A stretch of DNA of 64,000 nucleotides from Sebastes aleutianus (taxonomy: Eukaryota; Chordata; Actinopteri; Perciformes; Sebastidae), in contig CAKAKS010000067.1 of NCBI GenBank assembly GCA_916700875.1, positions 5,212,909-5,276,908 of the forward strand. The letters are read 5' to 3'. Shown piece after piece: positions 20,993 through 32,900 of the stretch. The stretch's first letter is position 1, and every line of letters starts with the position of its first letter. The notes under the pieces were generated by a model that saw only the letters and a program-made list of their open reading frames with translations, made no database searches and had not been told where the DNA came from. Both the position numbers and the translations under genes were made by a program.

Positions 20993-22039
20993 GAGACAAG
21001 ATTGACGCCGGAAGCCACGCCCCTAGAAATGAACGTCAGGTCCCTTCAACGGAAAGTCAAGTCCTGGTTCACCCGAATTTGTTCGACCCGACGTCTTTCG
21101 CTATATTTTGGGTAAGTTCATCGACATTTTCACATTATATCATATTAACCATTTATTGAAAATATGTGGTTTACATTGGTTGCGAGCCAGCACGCTAGCA
21201 AGCTAATGTCACATCCACGTAACCTGGCTATCATATAACCAGCTAACATTAGCTGATATAACACTATGCTTTATTTTAGGCCGCTGACAACTACGCTAGT
21301 GTGTTAGCCTATCTGTTTATATAGGGGATTATGTAGGTCTACAGTTAATATCGGGCTGGCTATTTGGTAATAACACTGACGTTAATCAGTAGTTACGAGC
21401 CAGCACGCCAGCAGGCTAAATGTGAAAATGTCATATCCACGTAACATGGCTATCTTACACTAGTTGAAGTCATGAACGACACTCCATTCATAACCAGCTA
21501 ACGTTAGCTGATATAAAACGATGCTTTATTTTAGGCAGCTGACAACACTAGTGTGTTAGCCTGTCTGTTTACATAGCGCATTATGTAGTCCTACAGTTAA
21601 TAACGGGCTGGCTATTTGGTAATAACACTGACGTTAACGTTAATCAATAGTACAAGACAGAAAATACGTAGTCCACAGTTTACCAATGTAATCTATGTTT
21701 CTACTCTTTATGTGTGGATCAGTCAATGTATTTGGTATTTTGCTGAGTATGCTAATTTAGCCCCTGTGTATATGAATTGTTTCAGAATGTTATAGTGTTA
21801 AGTTACAGGTTGTAAAGCAGTTGAGAATAGCTACATGTAATGCATAGGTCCAGTAAGGTACTCAACTGGTAACTAGTTTTAAAAAATTAAATTGTTTCCA
21901 GATTCTGTATAGTGAGTACATTATTAGAAAACACTGTATCACAGACAGACAGAGGCAACTAAATGTTGCATAACCTCTTTTGCATGAGAAGTAATGGACA
22001 CAGAGTGTAATTTATGTTAGTTTAGCTAGATTGGAGATC
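20993..22039 (+). promoter_or_regulatory. Copy B upstream region with a tandem duplication
   Basis: A probable non-coding first exon ends near 21111 at a TTTTG|GGTAAGT-type donor. Bases 21181-21393 are duplicated at about 21394-21651 (shared blocks GAGCCAGCACGC, CTTTATTTTAGG, GGGCTGGCTATTTGG), and the second copy is longer by small insertions. No coding sequence is seen before 22501. Confidence 0.5.
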
Positions 22040-22055
22040 AAGATACAAGGATATA

Positions 22056-22248
22056 GGGCGCCTGGGTTAGCTCAGTTGGTAGAGCGGGCGTCCATGTATC
22101 AAGGCTTGGTCCTGACCGCGGCGGCCCGGGTTCGAATCCGGCCTGTGGCCCTTTCCGCATCCACTCTCTCTCTCCCCCCTTTCAAGACTCTATCCACTGT
22201 CCTCAATAAAAAAAATGGAAAAATGCCCCCAAAAAAATAACTTAAAAA
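22056..22248 (+). mobile_element. tRNA-derived SINE
   Basis: The head has a pol III A box (GGTTAGCTCAGTTGG) and B box (GGTTCGAATCC) around a diverged tRNA-like body, a CT-rich middle and an A-rich tail. It is flanked by 16-bp duplications, AAGATACAAGGATATA, at 22040-22055 and 22249-22264. This is a typical teleost tRNA-SINE in the 5' region of copy B. Confidence 0.9.
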
Positions 22249-22264
22249 AAGATACAAGGATATA

Positions 22265-22500
22265 ATACAAGGATACAAAGGCTTTATTGTCATATGCATA
22301 AATAAACAAGTTATCAATGCAATGACATTCTTAGTTTGCTGGATCACTATCCTGTAGTGAAATATACTAAAAATAAATATGAAATTAAGAAAGAACATAG
22401 AAATTATAATATAACATATAGCAGGACATAATGTTACAATATAAGAGGACAGACCAAGCATATTCTAACTGTTGTTGTTCCCCCCCCCCAATCATACAGA
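22265..22500. other. AT-rich interval upstream of copy B coding start
   Basis: The sequence resembles a fish retroelement 3' tail on the minus strand (CTTTATTGTCATATGC). It is followed by a run of about nine C (22482-22490) and an acceptor-like CAG just before the ATG at 22501. No gene is seen. Confidence 0.4.
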
Positions 22501-24652
22501 ATGGAGCCTAAATTTAGGAGGAGGGGGCATGGCCATGCTAGCCTCTTTGACACAGAGGAAGCAAAAAGAATTAAGAGGGAGAACAGGCCATGGGTGCGGG
22601 CTCTGTCGCCTGAGAGGGTGAAAGAGTCTGCAAAGATGGCTGTTCTGCATCGCGGTGGAGACCCGGAGAATATGCAACATGTCCTGGGCCAACATCAGAT
22701 GCAGTTTGGGATTTTCAGGGGCCAAACTTTTCACTGGGTGGCAGAAAATGCGTTGGGGTATGCGGGTTATGTGGTGGCATCAATGTCAGAGGAGTCAGGA
22801 AGCTCTGATTCATGCAACAACCTCGCCAACAAAAGAGCCTTCCAGGGGTACATCTTACATTATCCTGCAGGCCGTTATGCCATCCAGGTCAAGCGGTAGG
22901 TGAGATCCGCTAGAAGCCAGAGCCAACCTGCCACTGCTGCTGCTGCCACCTCCACACAGCCGCCCTCCAACTCACCACGGCCCTCAGCCTCTTCACAAGC
23001 TGCAACCACCACACAGTTGCTCTCCACCTCACCACGGCCCTCAGCCTCTTCACGAGCTGCAACCACCACACAGCCGCCCTCCAACTCACCACGGCCCTCA
23101 GCCTCTTCACAAGCTGCAACCACCACACAGTTGCTCTCCACCTCACCACGGCCCTCAGCCTCTTCACGAGCTACAACCACCACACAGCCGCCCTCCACCT
23201 CACCACAACCTTCAGCCTCTTTGCGAGCAGCTGCCACCTCCACCTCCTCGCGACTATCCTCAGTGCCTGTATCCTCCCTGCGCTCATTGCTGATAGGGAA
23301 AGGCAAGTCTCAGCACAGCATTGAGAAGTCTGTGAGGAGGTTGTTTGCACCACAAAAGATTCAGCTATGTAAGTATGCAACTAGAAAATGGATTTTGTGA
23401 AAAGCTGAGTCGTAAATCTTTTCGTATCTTTAATGTATTCTATTTTGATGTCATTCTTTTTCAGCTGTTCCTGCTCTGTGCCTTGCTGGATCCACCACGG
23501 CACCTTTGATGGAAACAGTGAAGTCGGAACCCACCGACAGTGAGCTTTTGCTGGCCGCTGAAGAGATTGAGTCAGACATAGCGCGTATGTATTTTAATGA
23601 AATACTTACACACACTCTTTCTCTCTGTCTCTCACTTTCTCTCTCTCTATCTCACACACCACACAGCTGTCTCTCTTAATATTCTTAAAATATATTTTTC
23701 TCTTTTATCCACGATTTCTCTTGACATTTTCCCAAAAAGCACAAAGTTATAACCGAGTATACACTTCATTTTTAATTTATGACTTCCCAAGGAGTTTTTA
23801 GTTCTGGACAGGACGAAAGAATGTTTAAAAAAATCATTGTTCATTCCTTCATTCTCTCATATCTGTTTAATAGATAGCAGAATTTGCATGCCCGCTGGTT
23901 GGATCCCTGCCCTGCTAGAGATTGACCAGCGCTGGATTGCCAAGACCCTGTTCCGGTGGTCACGTTTTAATCAGCCAGAGCTGGACCCTGCAAAGCTGGA
24001 CAGATTGTGGTGGTATCCACCTCTGCGGTCACTGACCTCTAGTGCCATACCAGCATTGGAGCAGTTCTTTGGGCACCCCCTGTTCCTGTGGATGCCCAGG
24101 AAGCTTTGGCGTGTGTGTCTGCTCTGTCCACATCCAGACTGTGGCAAGTCGGAGCTTACATCTGCTGGACTGCACCAGAAAGTCAGACAGGTGGTTGGTG
24201 TCAGTAGCTCTTACTACTTGGCATCTGAATATCTTGCATGTAAGAGCTGCAAAAGAAAACTAATCAGCTGGAGCCACAACATCGTCTCCCAGTTGGACAT
24301 TGGCCACCGCATACAGTTCCCATGTCTGCTGACATACAAGCTGGGGTGTGACATCTAGGTTGTGCGCCTGATGCGCCAGCGAGGCTTGGGGAACAGCAGC
24401 AGCCAGCTTCAAAAGCAGCTGGAGGAGCAGCATGCAGAGAGCTGGCTTGAAAAACAAATTCAGTTTCTCACTGATTACAGAGGAGTTGCCCGTGCTGTCT
24501 CCTCTGGGCTGATTTCACCAGTCCCGCTTGGGGACATGCCAGTTATGCCTGCAGTGCCGAAACATCGCTGGCTGATGCAGGTATACGCCCAGGATGTCCT
24601 CAGCAGGCTGGATGAAGTGAAAGCCTCCATCACCTCACTCTTTGGCGAGGTC
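22501..24652 (+). pseudogene. Copy B: 3'-truncated member of the DDE-like family
   Basis: Exons 22501-23368, 23465-23584 and 23874 to about 24652 join in phase. They encode the ExoX-C-like domain (FGIFRGQTFHWVAENALGY), a Pro/Ser/Thr repeat region, a short acidic exon with VKSEP, and the DUF6729-like domain (HPLFLWMPRK; CPHPDC; CKSC). Two in-frame TAG codons interrupt it (22897-22899 and 24356-24358). Similarity ends after SITSLFG at about 24652, where tRNA-array spacer starts, so the catalytic-like half is missing. I judge it a pseudogene. Confidence 0.8.
22960..23220 (+). repeat. Coding tandem repeat in copy B
   Basis: A unit of about 63 nt (21 residues, core SPRPSASS) is repeated four times, with a weaker fifth copy. 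Odd and even copies differ (PPSN/LLST and SSQA/SSRA), so the true unit is a 126-nt dimer. The frame stays open throughout. The product would be a disordered linker. Confidence 0.9.
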
Positions 24653-25131
24653 CATCTCCGGAGCTGTGTCTGCTCTCTTCCCAGCGAGTTGCGACAACAC
24701 CTTACGGTCCAACTGACAAACCGAACCATTTTTTTCGGTTTTGGAGGTCCCCAAAAAAAGCCCCAGATCAGAGGCAAATCAGCATTGGCTCGCCACTCGC
24801 ACATTTACGTTCAAGCGCCATGTGTGAACTGCTCAAAAACGCTCGCAGAGAGGCTCGCCGATGCCTTGCAGACACATTCCAGATATATAGCATGCTAAAT
24901 ATCTGGACCTGTCGGGGACTCCTGCCAGAAGCTACAGCCAATGAGAGCGCAAGACACGGGTTGAGGGGAAACCTGGGGTCACAGTAGGAACTTACTGCAT
25001 GTCAAAACAGCAAGTTTGGCAGTATAGATATGGGATGACTTTGAAAGTCTTGTAGTGTGAACATAGCTATCTACATACTAATGTGCCCTACTCCCCCAGA
25101 GTCTCCCTTTTACTGTGACCGTAATACCTAT
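24653..25131. other. Array spacer right of copy B
   Basis: Non-coding spacer that recurs at about 36793-37275. It joins copy B at about 24652, where CCATCTCCGGAG begins. It includes the segment that precedes tRNA-Ala copies. No gene is supported. Confidence 0.6.
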
Positions 25132-25177
25132 TGGAGATGCCGGGGATTGATGCGCTCTACCACTGAGCTACATCCCC
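25132..25177 (-). pseudogene. tRNA-Ala lacking the anticodon arm
   Basis: Compared with the intact Ala at 2146, 26 bases covering the T-arm 5' side, variable loop and 3' half of the anticodon arm are deleted. Both acceptor strands remain. Confidence 0.9.
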
Positions 25178-25682
25178 CGTGGTTTTTGGGAATGTTTGAC
25201 AATTTTTTCCAGACACCTCAATAAAAGAAAAAATCTGACTAAAACACTTACGGTTAATCTGGTACATTGCTTTAAAACCTGTGAAATGCAACTGCGATGG
25301 CCGTAAATCAAACCAGGTAGAGTACCTGCACCACTATACCAGCAATCACAGTGGAAAAATAGGACACTTGCTGCCTTAAGGCCCTGGCACACCGAGCCGT
25401 CGGCCGGCCGTCGATGAGCGTCCGTCGGACTGTTTTTTCCGGTGTGTCCCGCACACTCTAGTCGACTCTAGTCTGCCCGCGTTGGAGGTTTTTCGGCCAA
25501 TTAAGCATGTTGAATCGGTGGTGCCGCCCGTCGGTGAGAGAAATCACTCTCATTGGCAGTTCAGCCTTTGGTTCAGCTTAAACAAATCCTTTCATTTCCA
25601 CACATATGAGACAATGTTTTTCAAGGACAATGTCACATCATGTCTTGAATCTCTTCAAGAATGTCCTGTTGCAGTACACATA

Positions 25683-26548
25683 GGCCCTGTTCAGACCTGC
25701 TATTAACATGCGTCCTCAGTCATCGGATCACAAGTGGACAGCTTTAAGTACATCTGTTCACACCTGACATTAGAATGCTTCTCCACATGCATCTTCAGTG
25801 ACCACTTGTGATCCGATCTCACTTCCCCGCTCTATATGCAAATAAACACGTAGTAACCACATGGCTAATACAGCAGCCGTTGTGACGTAATATTACATGA
25901 ATGTCAGTAGTAATATCCTACATATTCGTGAATTCTGGTACATTGTATTAACGTCAAAATAAAAGGGTATTGTACCGGCGGTCCCCGGGGACCTCCGTGC
26001 CTCGGCACTGCTGCTTTTGCCAGACAACAGCGGTGTACAGAGCTTCAGAGAGCCGGGTAGAACAGAGAACAGGCGGGCGGTCGGGTGTCAGCTCCGCGCA
26101 AAGCAGCGGAACAAAAAGACCGACACATCTCCGACAGTATGATAATAATGCACTTCGCATGCCTAATCTGATAGTCTGTAGATATGTGGCCTATAAACAA
26201 GATATATTTTAATAAAATACAGTTGTACCGACAGGATACAGTAGAGCACAGAGGCCGTTTCCATGCTAACAAGCAACCGTGTCTGCCTGTTTATTCACCT
26301 GAGGGGCGCGGTGATCCTGCGGATCCCAGCTGGGCATCAGATGAGTTGGCGGTTCTTAATGTGGCCCAGGACGCATACACTACACACTGCTAAAAGCATG
26401 TGGTCATATGTGGCCCAGACCACCTCTGAATGTGGTCAGAAAGATCCGATCTCAATGCGTCTTCAATGTGTTCACACCTGTACTTATAGCTGTCCACTTG
26501 TGATTGGATCACTGAGGACGCATGTTAATACCATGTCTGAACAGGGCC
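25683..26548 (+). mobile_element. MITE with long inverted repeats (copy 2)
   Basis: Terminal inverted repeats start GGCCCTGTTCAGAC and continue for about 80 bp. Matching ATA triplets flank the element (25680-25682 and 26549-26551). The interior has no transposase. The 3-bp duplication would suit a PIF/Harbinger-type element, though ATA is not that group's usual target. Confidence 0.8.
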
Positions 26549-26604
26549 ATAATGTCCTGAAACTCTTTTCTACTGTTAAAGTCTAACAACTGCTGTCCTG
26601 TGTG

Positions 26605-26677
26605 AGGCACTGTTTGGATTTGAACCCAAGATCTCCTGTTTACGAGACAGGCGCTTTAACCACTAAGCCACAGCGCC
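26605..26677 (-). tRNA. tRNA-Thr (CGT)
   Basis: A 73-nt gene with anticodon loop CTCGTAA. The T stem has one change (CAAAC where others have CCAAC), so the T arm is slightly weakened. Confidence 0.85.
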
Positions 26678-27505
26678 TCTGTTTTTGACAGTCTTCTTCT
26701 CTCAAATCAAAGTTGCATATGTAGCAAGCCAACGAGGAAAGTCAAGAGGAAAAACACAGAGGGCTCTTCCCATTTTTCTTCTTGATCTCATCTGATCATT
26801 CCAATACACGGATATTTTCACAACGACATGGCCATCTGGAATAAAGCTATGTGGTCGGCAACTGCTTTGTTTCATGTCCGTATCATAATAACGGCTTGTA
26901 TATCCGCCGTCCTCGATCTTCCGGTTTCCATTTTTGAATGACAAGCACACACTACCGCGACCTGCTGGTAGGAAGAGTTATATCATCTCATGCAGGCACA
27001 GAACGTACGTGCTAACTGGCCGTCAGCTGCAGTCTTTGCGGTGTGTTCAAGTGCAACTTGTCGGCCAAAACAAAGGTGACGTGAGGCGACCCAACAGGCG
27101 GCCTTCGTTGCCGCTAGTTCTTTGATGTTGGCTTGGTCTGTCCCCAGCTTTACTGCTTACTTTCTGACAACGGAGACAGTCAACGAGGGCTGGCTATTTA
27201 GTAGAGGTAGCTTGATCTTTTCCGGAGTGGCGGGAAGTGAGGCAGAGGGACCGACCCAGCGCTGCCACTGGCCACCAGCCTGCTGTCCGGCTCATTTTCT
27301 GTAACCGGTGTAATATTAAAGCATGGCAGAATTAGCAAGCTAACTAAATAGCTAGCTGTTCGCTACTTAGCTCCATTACCTTCCTCAAAAACAAAAAAAA
27401 ATACATTTGCAAATCTTAGTTTTTAAGTGTTTAAAATCCAGAATACTTTACATTCATGTTTACTAGTTTATTGCCTTTTTGCAATAATAAGCAACAACTG
27501 GAGGA

Positions 27506-27579
27506 GGTGCTGTGGCTTAGTTGGTTAAAGTGCCTGTCTAGTAAACAGGACATCATGGGTTCAAATCCCAGCAGTGCCT
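27506..27579 (+). tRNA. tRNA-Thr (AGT)
   Basis: A 74-nt gene with anticodon loop CTAGTAA. The variable/T-arm junction reads GACATCATGGG where others have GAGATCCTGGG, which disturbs one T-stem pair. Confidence 0.82.
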
Positions 27580-27847
27580 AATTGTTGCAAAAATGAGCTC
27601 TTAAATGAAGTCTGTCATGTTTATCTCTGCCACGTCTATATCAAGGGTTTAGATTAGGCAGGAAAACTTAGTAGTTAAGTTTAGAGAAAGACTGGTTCTG
27701 GTTAAAAGTTGACTGTTGTGATGAAGAAACAGAGAACTCCTGTGTTGAACTCTTTTTTACATTTTGGATATTCAATTCAATACAATTTATTTTTACATAG
27801 CGTATATGAATGCAGCTTTGATATGAGAGAAGACAACAGAAAACAGA

Positions 27848-27920
27848 GGAGCTGTAGCTTAGTGGTTAAAGCGCCTGTCTTGTAAACAGGAGATCTTGGG
27901 TTCAAATCCCAACAGTGCCT
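27848..27920 (+). tRNA. tRNA-Thr (TGT)
   Basis: A 73-nt gene with anticodon loop CTTGTAA. The acceptor reads GGAGCTG against CAGTGCC, so it has an A-G mismatch at the third pair. The D arm has GTAGC instead of GTGGC. Confidence 0.75.
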
Positions 27921-28370
27921 CACACAGAACAGCAGTCTGTAGACTTTAACAGTAGAAAAGAGGTTGAGGACATGATGTGACTTTTTTCTGGAAAAACATT
28001 GTCTCAGTTGGAAACAATCGAAGAAAGAACGGAATGAACACCAACAAGAGGAGGTGCGTTAGTACCATAGTCTGGAAGTTATGGTTTGAGAGGGATGGGG
28101 GATTCTGCTCCTGTGTATTTGCTGCAGAGCAGAAGGTCATGGTTTCGTTTCCCACCTGAGGCAAGGATGGAGAAATGCGGCAAGGTAATGGATAAATGGT
28201 AAAGATAGGCGGGGTACACCCTGGACAGATCGGCAGACTATCAAATGGCTGACATTAGAGACAGACAACCATTCACACCTACGGGCTCATTCCATATCTC
28301 TGTATATTCCCTGTATACACTGGAACAGCACCACCTGTCCATTGATGTGCCAAAAACAGGGATGAAGCAG
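27921..28370. other. Spacer between Thr and Asp tRNAs
   Basis: Non-coding. It includes the tRNA-like relic at about 28100-28160 and the Asp 5' spacer. No gene is seen. Confidence 0.6.
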
Positions 28371-28442
28371 TCCTCGTTAGTATAGTGGACAGTATCTCCG
28401 CTTGTCACGCGGAAGACGGGGTTTTGATTCCCCGACGGGGAG
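28371..28442 (+). tRNA. tRNA-Asp (GTC) with altered T arm
   Basis: The anticodon arm is perfect. The T arm reads ACGGGGTTTTGATTCCCCG: one C is lost and a T gained, so the B box departs from GGTTCGATTCC. Transcription may be impaired. Confidence 0.75.
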
Positions 28443-28982
28443 AGTAGTTTCTTCTACCAGCTGCTTATTATTCACCAAGAAAGACAAAAGCTGTAAAGCA
28501 GCAGCAGTTGTTACTTCACAGCAAAATGGAGATTTCAAAAGTAGCAGCATCTCATAATAGGAAATTATTCTCCCATGAAATGTGATATTCATACCATATG
28601 TTGATTTCCGGGAGGCTACGGAGATGACCTTTTCCTTTGGCATCATGGAAGTTCTGGCATACGACTCAGGAAGGGAGAGCAGGGTTTGGGTTTGGCTCAA
28701 GCTGTGTTCAGCAGGGGAGGAGAACTGCTGACTGTGACTGAGGATATTGTCGAGCGGCGGAAAGGGGAGCGGAAAATCAGGGCGAAATTTGTGCAGTGCG
28801 AAATAGCTATAAGGAGAACTGAAAAGATCGAGCACTGATAGCACAAAGCAAAGAATGCACCAACTATCACAAAGACAAGAAAAGCAAGTGGACGTTTAAC
28901 TGAACAAGTACAAGTTGTTCTTCTGAGCAGTTGGGAAAGTTCAGAACATTTTTGAAAATTGGTATTAACCATTGTTTTACAG

Positions 28983-29064
28983 GTTGTCGTGGCCGAGTGG
29001 TTAAGGCGATGGACTTGAAATCCATTGGGGTCTCTCCGCGCAGGCTCGAATCCTGCTGACAACG
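28983..29064 (+). tRNA. tRNA-Ser (TGA)
   Basis: An 82-nt class II tRNA on the same backbone as the Ser-AGA copies but with anticodon loop CTTGAAA. The T arm has C-to-T style changes (GGCTCGAATCCTGCTGAC), which weakens the T stem. Confidence 0.85.
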
Positions 29065-29371
29065 AAAGACACTTTCCGGCAGCAGTAGCCCACCAATGAT
29101 ACTTGGTTACTTGGAAACTAGGTGCAACTTAGAAAAAAACATCAGTATCAAAGTGATTCTTTGACAGTAATTGTTGATTGAGTAGACTAGATTGTGTGTG
29201 GGCCTTAAGATTTGTCTTCAATCAAACCCAATTTTTGATACTGTGTTTGATACAATATCGAAAATAAGTAAGTAGAGGTGACGGTCCCATGCATTTTTTA
29301 AATGCAGGGCTCGCTTCAGTCTCAATGCCCAGAAAAATTGGCGAATTTGGTGGGAAGACCTTCTTTGCGAA

Positions 29372-29443
29372 GCGATGGTGGTATAGTGGTGAGCATAGCT
29401 GCCTTCCAAGCAGTTGACCTGGGTTCGATTCCCAGCCATCGCA
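29372..29443 (+). tRNA. tRNA-Gly (TCC)
   Basis: An intact 72-nt Gly gene with anticodon loop CTTCCAA and canonical B box. Confidence 0.95.
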
Positions 29444-29853
29444 GTCCATCTCTTCTTCCAAGTATACTGTTGTTTGGTATTGTTGTTAGAAAGTAAGCAG
29501 TAAAGCTGGGGACACACCAAGCCAACATCAAAGAACTAGCGGCAACGAAGGCCGCCTGTTGCGTCGCCTCACGTCACCTTTGTTTTGGCCGACAAGTTGC
29601 ACTTGAACACACCGCAAAGACTACAGCCGATGGCCAGTTAGCACGTACGTTCTGTGTCTGCCTGAGATGAAATAACTCTTCCTACCAGCAGGTCGCGGTA
29701 GTGTGTGCTTGTCATTCAAAAAGGGAAACCGGAAGACCGAGAACGGCGGATATACAAGCCGTTATTGTGATACGGACATGAAACAAAGCAGTTGCCGACC
29801 ACATAGCTTTATTCCAGATGGCCATGTCGTTGTGAAAAATATCCGTGTATTGG

Positions 29854-29968
29854 AATGATCAGGTGAGATCAAGAAGAAAAATGGGAAGAGCCCCCTGTGT
29901 TTTTCTTCTTGACTTTCCTAGTTGGCTTGCCTTCCTCACGTCCTTTTCTCTTCTAGTGCACTGATTTG
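29854..29968 (+). repeat. 115-bp target-site duplication, left copy
   Basis: Identical over 115 bases to 33897-34011. It shares private variants (GAGCCCCCTG, TTTTCTTCTTGAC) not found in other array copies of this spacer, so the two are one target sequence duplicated by the LINE insertion. Confidence 0.93.
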
Positions 29969-32900
29969 GACATATTAGTAGTTGCAGGAGAGAGGGACCG
30001 CTGGCAAGCTGCTGCCGCGCCTCCTCAGTGATTTGTTTGTTTTTTGTTTATTTGATTGTTTTTGCTTCAACTTGTCTGCTGCATAGTGCTGAGACTGTCT
30101 GCTTCTTGGCAGAAGTAGTGCAAGAGTTTGGTTGTATGTGTGTTTGGCGCTACTGTGTTTTACTTTACACCCGGTAGCTTGGAGCTAATTTCGCCGGTAA
30201 AGGGGCTCACTTGTATGGGACTGTCGGGTCTCCCCTGTGCTTACTGTGGCTGGATTCCCTGATCTGGCACACGCCTGGTCGAAGCTGTCTGCTGCCTATC
30301 ATGCCTGCTTTCCTGGGTTCCAAGTGATCCTGTGGTTCACAGCACAGTGTGGTCTCGCCCACTGGCTAACCAGCTAACCTGCTAACCGGCTGCACGTCTC
30401 AGCGGCGTGTTTTGGTCTCCTCGCCCGGGTGTAGCCTGCAGCGCTACGGCTACAGCCAACACACTCAACCGCTCCACCTCTACCTGGCTGGCTTCGTAGC
30501 CTCATCATCATCATCTGGATTACAAAACTCTTGGATTACAGACAACTCTCCACTTCATCATGTTGGGCATCAAACTCCTCATCTGGATCGCTCTGTGTTT
30601 CACCGTCACAAGCGCCACCCTGCCGCTGAAATACTCTGCAACGGAGCTGCTGTCTCTCCGATCCCACTACACGATCCCTCCAGCTCTGCTTCCACATCGG
30701 GACATCCTCAAACGACCCAGATACGTGCATCGTGGATCAAGACGGAACTTTCAGTCCACCAAGCACTACAACAACAACAACAACAACAACACAAGCATTC
30801 CCTCCTTCTGGTCCACTAAGCCCCGCCCCCCTCGCACTGCCACCCGTCCTGTCAATCATAGTGTGTTGTCCCCCCTGCACAAAGCAGTCACCTATACACC
30901 ACTTGTCTGTTTAAAACTGGCTCTTTTTAACATTAGATCCCTCACTAGCAAGGGTTTGCTGATTAATGAATTTATTATGGACAACAAACTGGACTTCTTA
31001 TGCCTCACTGAGACCTGGCAACGGCTAGATGATTTCTCCCAGCTCAATGAAGCTGTCCCACCTGGCTTTAATTACACCAGCAAACCCCGTGCTTCAGGGA
31101 GGGGGGGCGGTCTTGCTGTACTTTATCGTGACAGCATTAAAGTCTGTACAGTCACCGTCCCCCCTCATTCCACCTTTGAATGCTTAGCCATACAACTCAC
31201 AGGCTCCACACCCATCATCATTATCACCATCTACAGACCCCCAAAGCCCTCTGCCCTCTTTCTCACTGAACTGTCAGCATTATTAACCTCTGTGTGTGCC
31301 ATGTCCCCTACTGTCATCCTTCTAGGAGACTTCAACATCCACATTGACAATTCTTCTGGTTTTACAAATGATTTCACCTCACTCCTTGAATGTCTAGATA
31401 TCACCCAATATGTCAATTTCCCAACCCATAACAAAGGACACATACTTGATCTAATCTGCTGCACTGGTATCACCCCTCATAACCTCACTAATGCTGACCT
31501 CCCCATCTCTGACCACAAAGTCATCCTGTTTGAAATCTACGCCCCCCTATCCAAAATAAAAGAGCAACGGACCATCTCCTTCAGAAACATCAAGCATATC
31601 AACCCCACAGATCTCATCACCCTTATTAACTCCTCCCCCAGTCCTCCCCCATCCTCCTCCCCTGCTGAACTGGTGAATCACTACAACAACTGTCTCTCCT
31701 CTTCCCTGGATACCCTGGCTCCCGTGAAAACCCGCACAGTCTCCTTCACCCACACCGCTCCCTGGTACACCCCTGACCTCCGCCATCTCAAAACCACCGG
31801 CCGTCAACTAGAGCGGTTATACAAAAAGACTGGACTTTCAGTGCACATCCAACTCTACACAGAACACCTCCACCGTTACAAGAACGCTCTCTCCACCGCC
31901 AAATCCTCCTACTACTCCAACCTCATCAGTACCGGTCAAGGTAACACCAGAACCCTCTTCTCAACAGTAAACCACCTTCTTCAGCCTCCGAGAACCCTCC
32001 CCCAAAATACCTCCACTGATCACTGCACTGCCTTTCTGGAATTCTTTGAAAACAAAATCAACACCATCCACCAACAGCTGGCCTCATCCTGCACCTCCCC
32101 ATGTGACCCACCCTGGATGGCAACCTCCTGCCAACCACTCATCAGCACCCTCTCTAACTTCACACCCACAACGGAATTAACCATCACTGAGCTCATCCAT
32201 AAAGCCAAACCCACTACCTGTCAGCTCGATCCCCTCCCCACCATCCTCGTCAAAGCCTGTCTGCCCTCCATCTCCCCCATGATCACAAGAATAATTAACT
32301 CCTCCCTCACCACTGGTACTGTACCCCCCACCCTCAAAACTGCTGCAATTACACCAACCCTCAAAAAACCCGGTGCTGACCCAGCTGATCTGAACAACTA
32401 CAGGCCCATCTCCAACCTCACCTTCATCTCCAAAACCCTTGAGAGAGTGGTCGCCGCCCAACTTCAGTCCCACCTCAACTCAAACAACCTCCATGAACCC
32501 TTCCAATCTGGTTTCCGTCCCAAACACAGTACTGAAACAGCCCTGGTCAAAATCACCAACGACCTCCTCCGTGCAGCTGACTCTGGATTGCTTACCATCC
32601 TCATCCTCCTCGATCTCACTGCTGCCTTTGACACCATCTCCCACCCACTACTCATCACACGTCTGACTGATATTGGTATCACTGGTGTTGCACTCACATG
32701 GTTCTCCTCATACCTCACCGACAGACAACAATTTGTAAAACTGGACAATCACAGATCAAGGTGTTCCGCTGTTTCACTGGGTGTCCCCCAGGGGTCAGTA
32801 TTGGGTCCACTCCTGTTTATCATTTACCTCCTTCCTCTCGGCACTATCCTCCGTCATCACAATGTCCTATTCCACTGTTATGCCGACGACACACAGGTCT

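Noticed and set aside
30412..30819. A second LINE ORF (135 aa) overlapping the start of the polyprotein
   Set aside because: It is an out-of-frame shadow over the 5' UTR and the start of the long ORF, with no domain.
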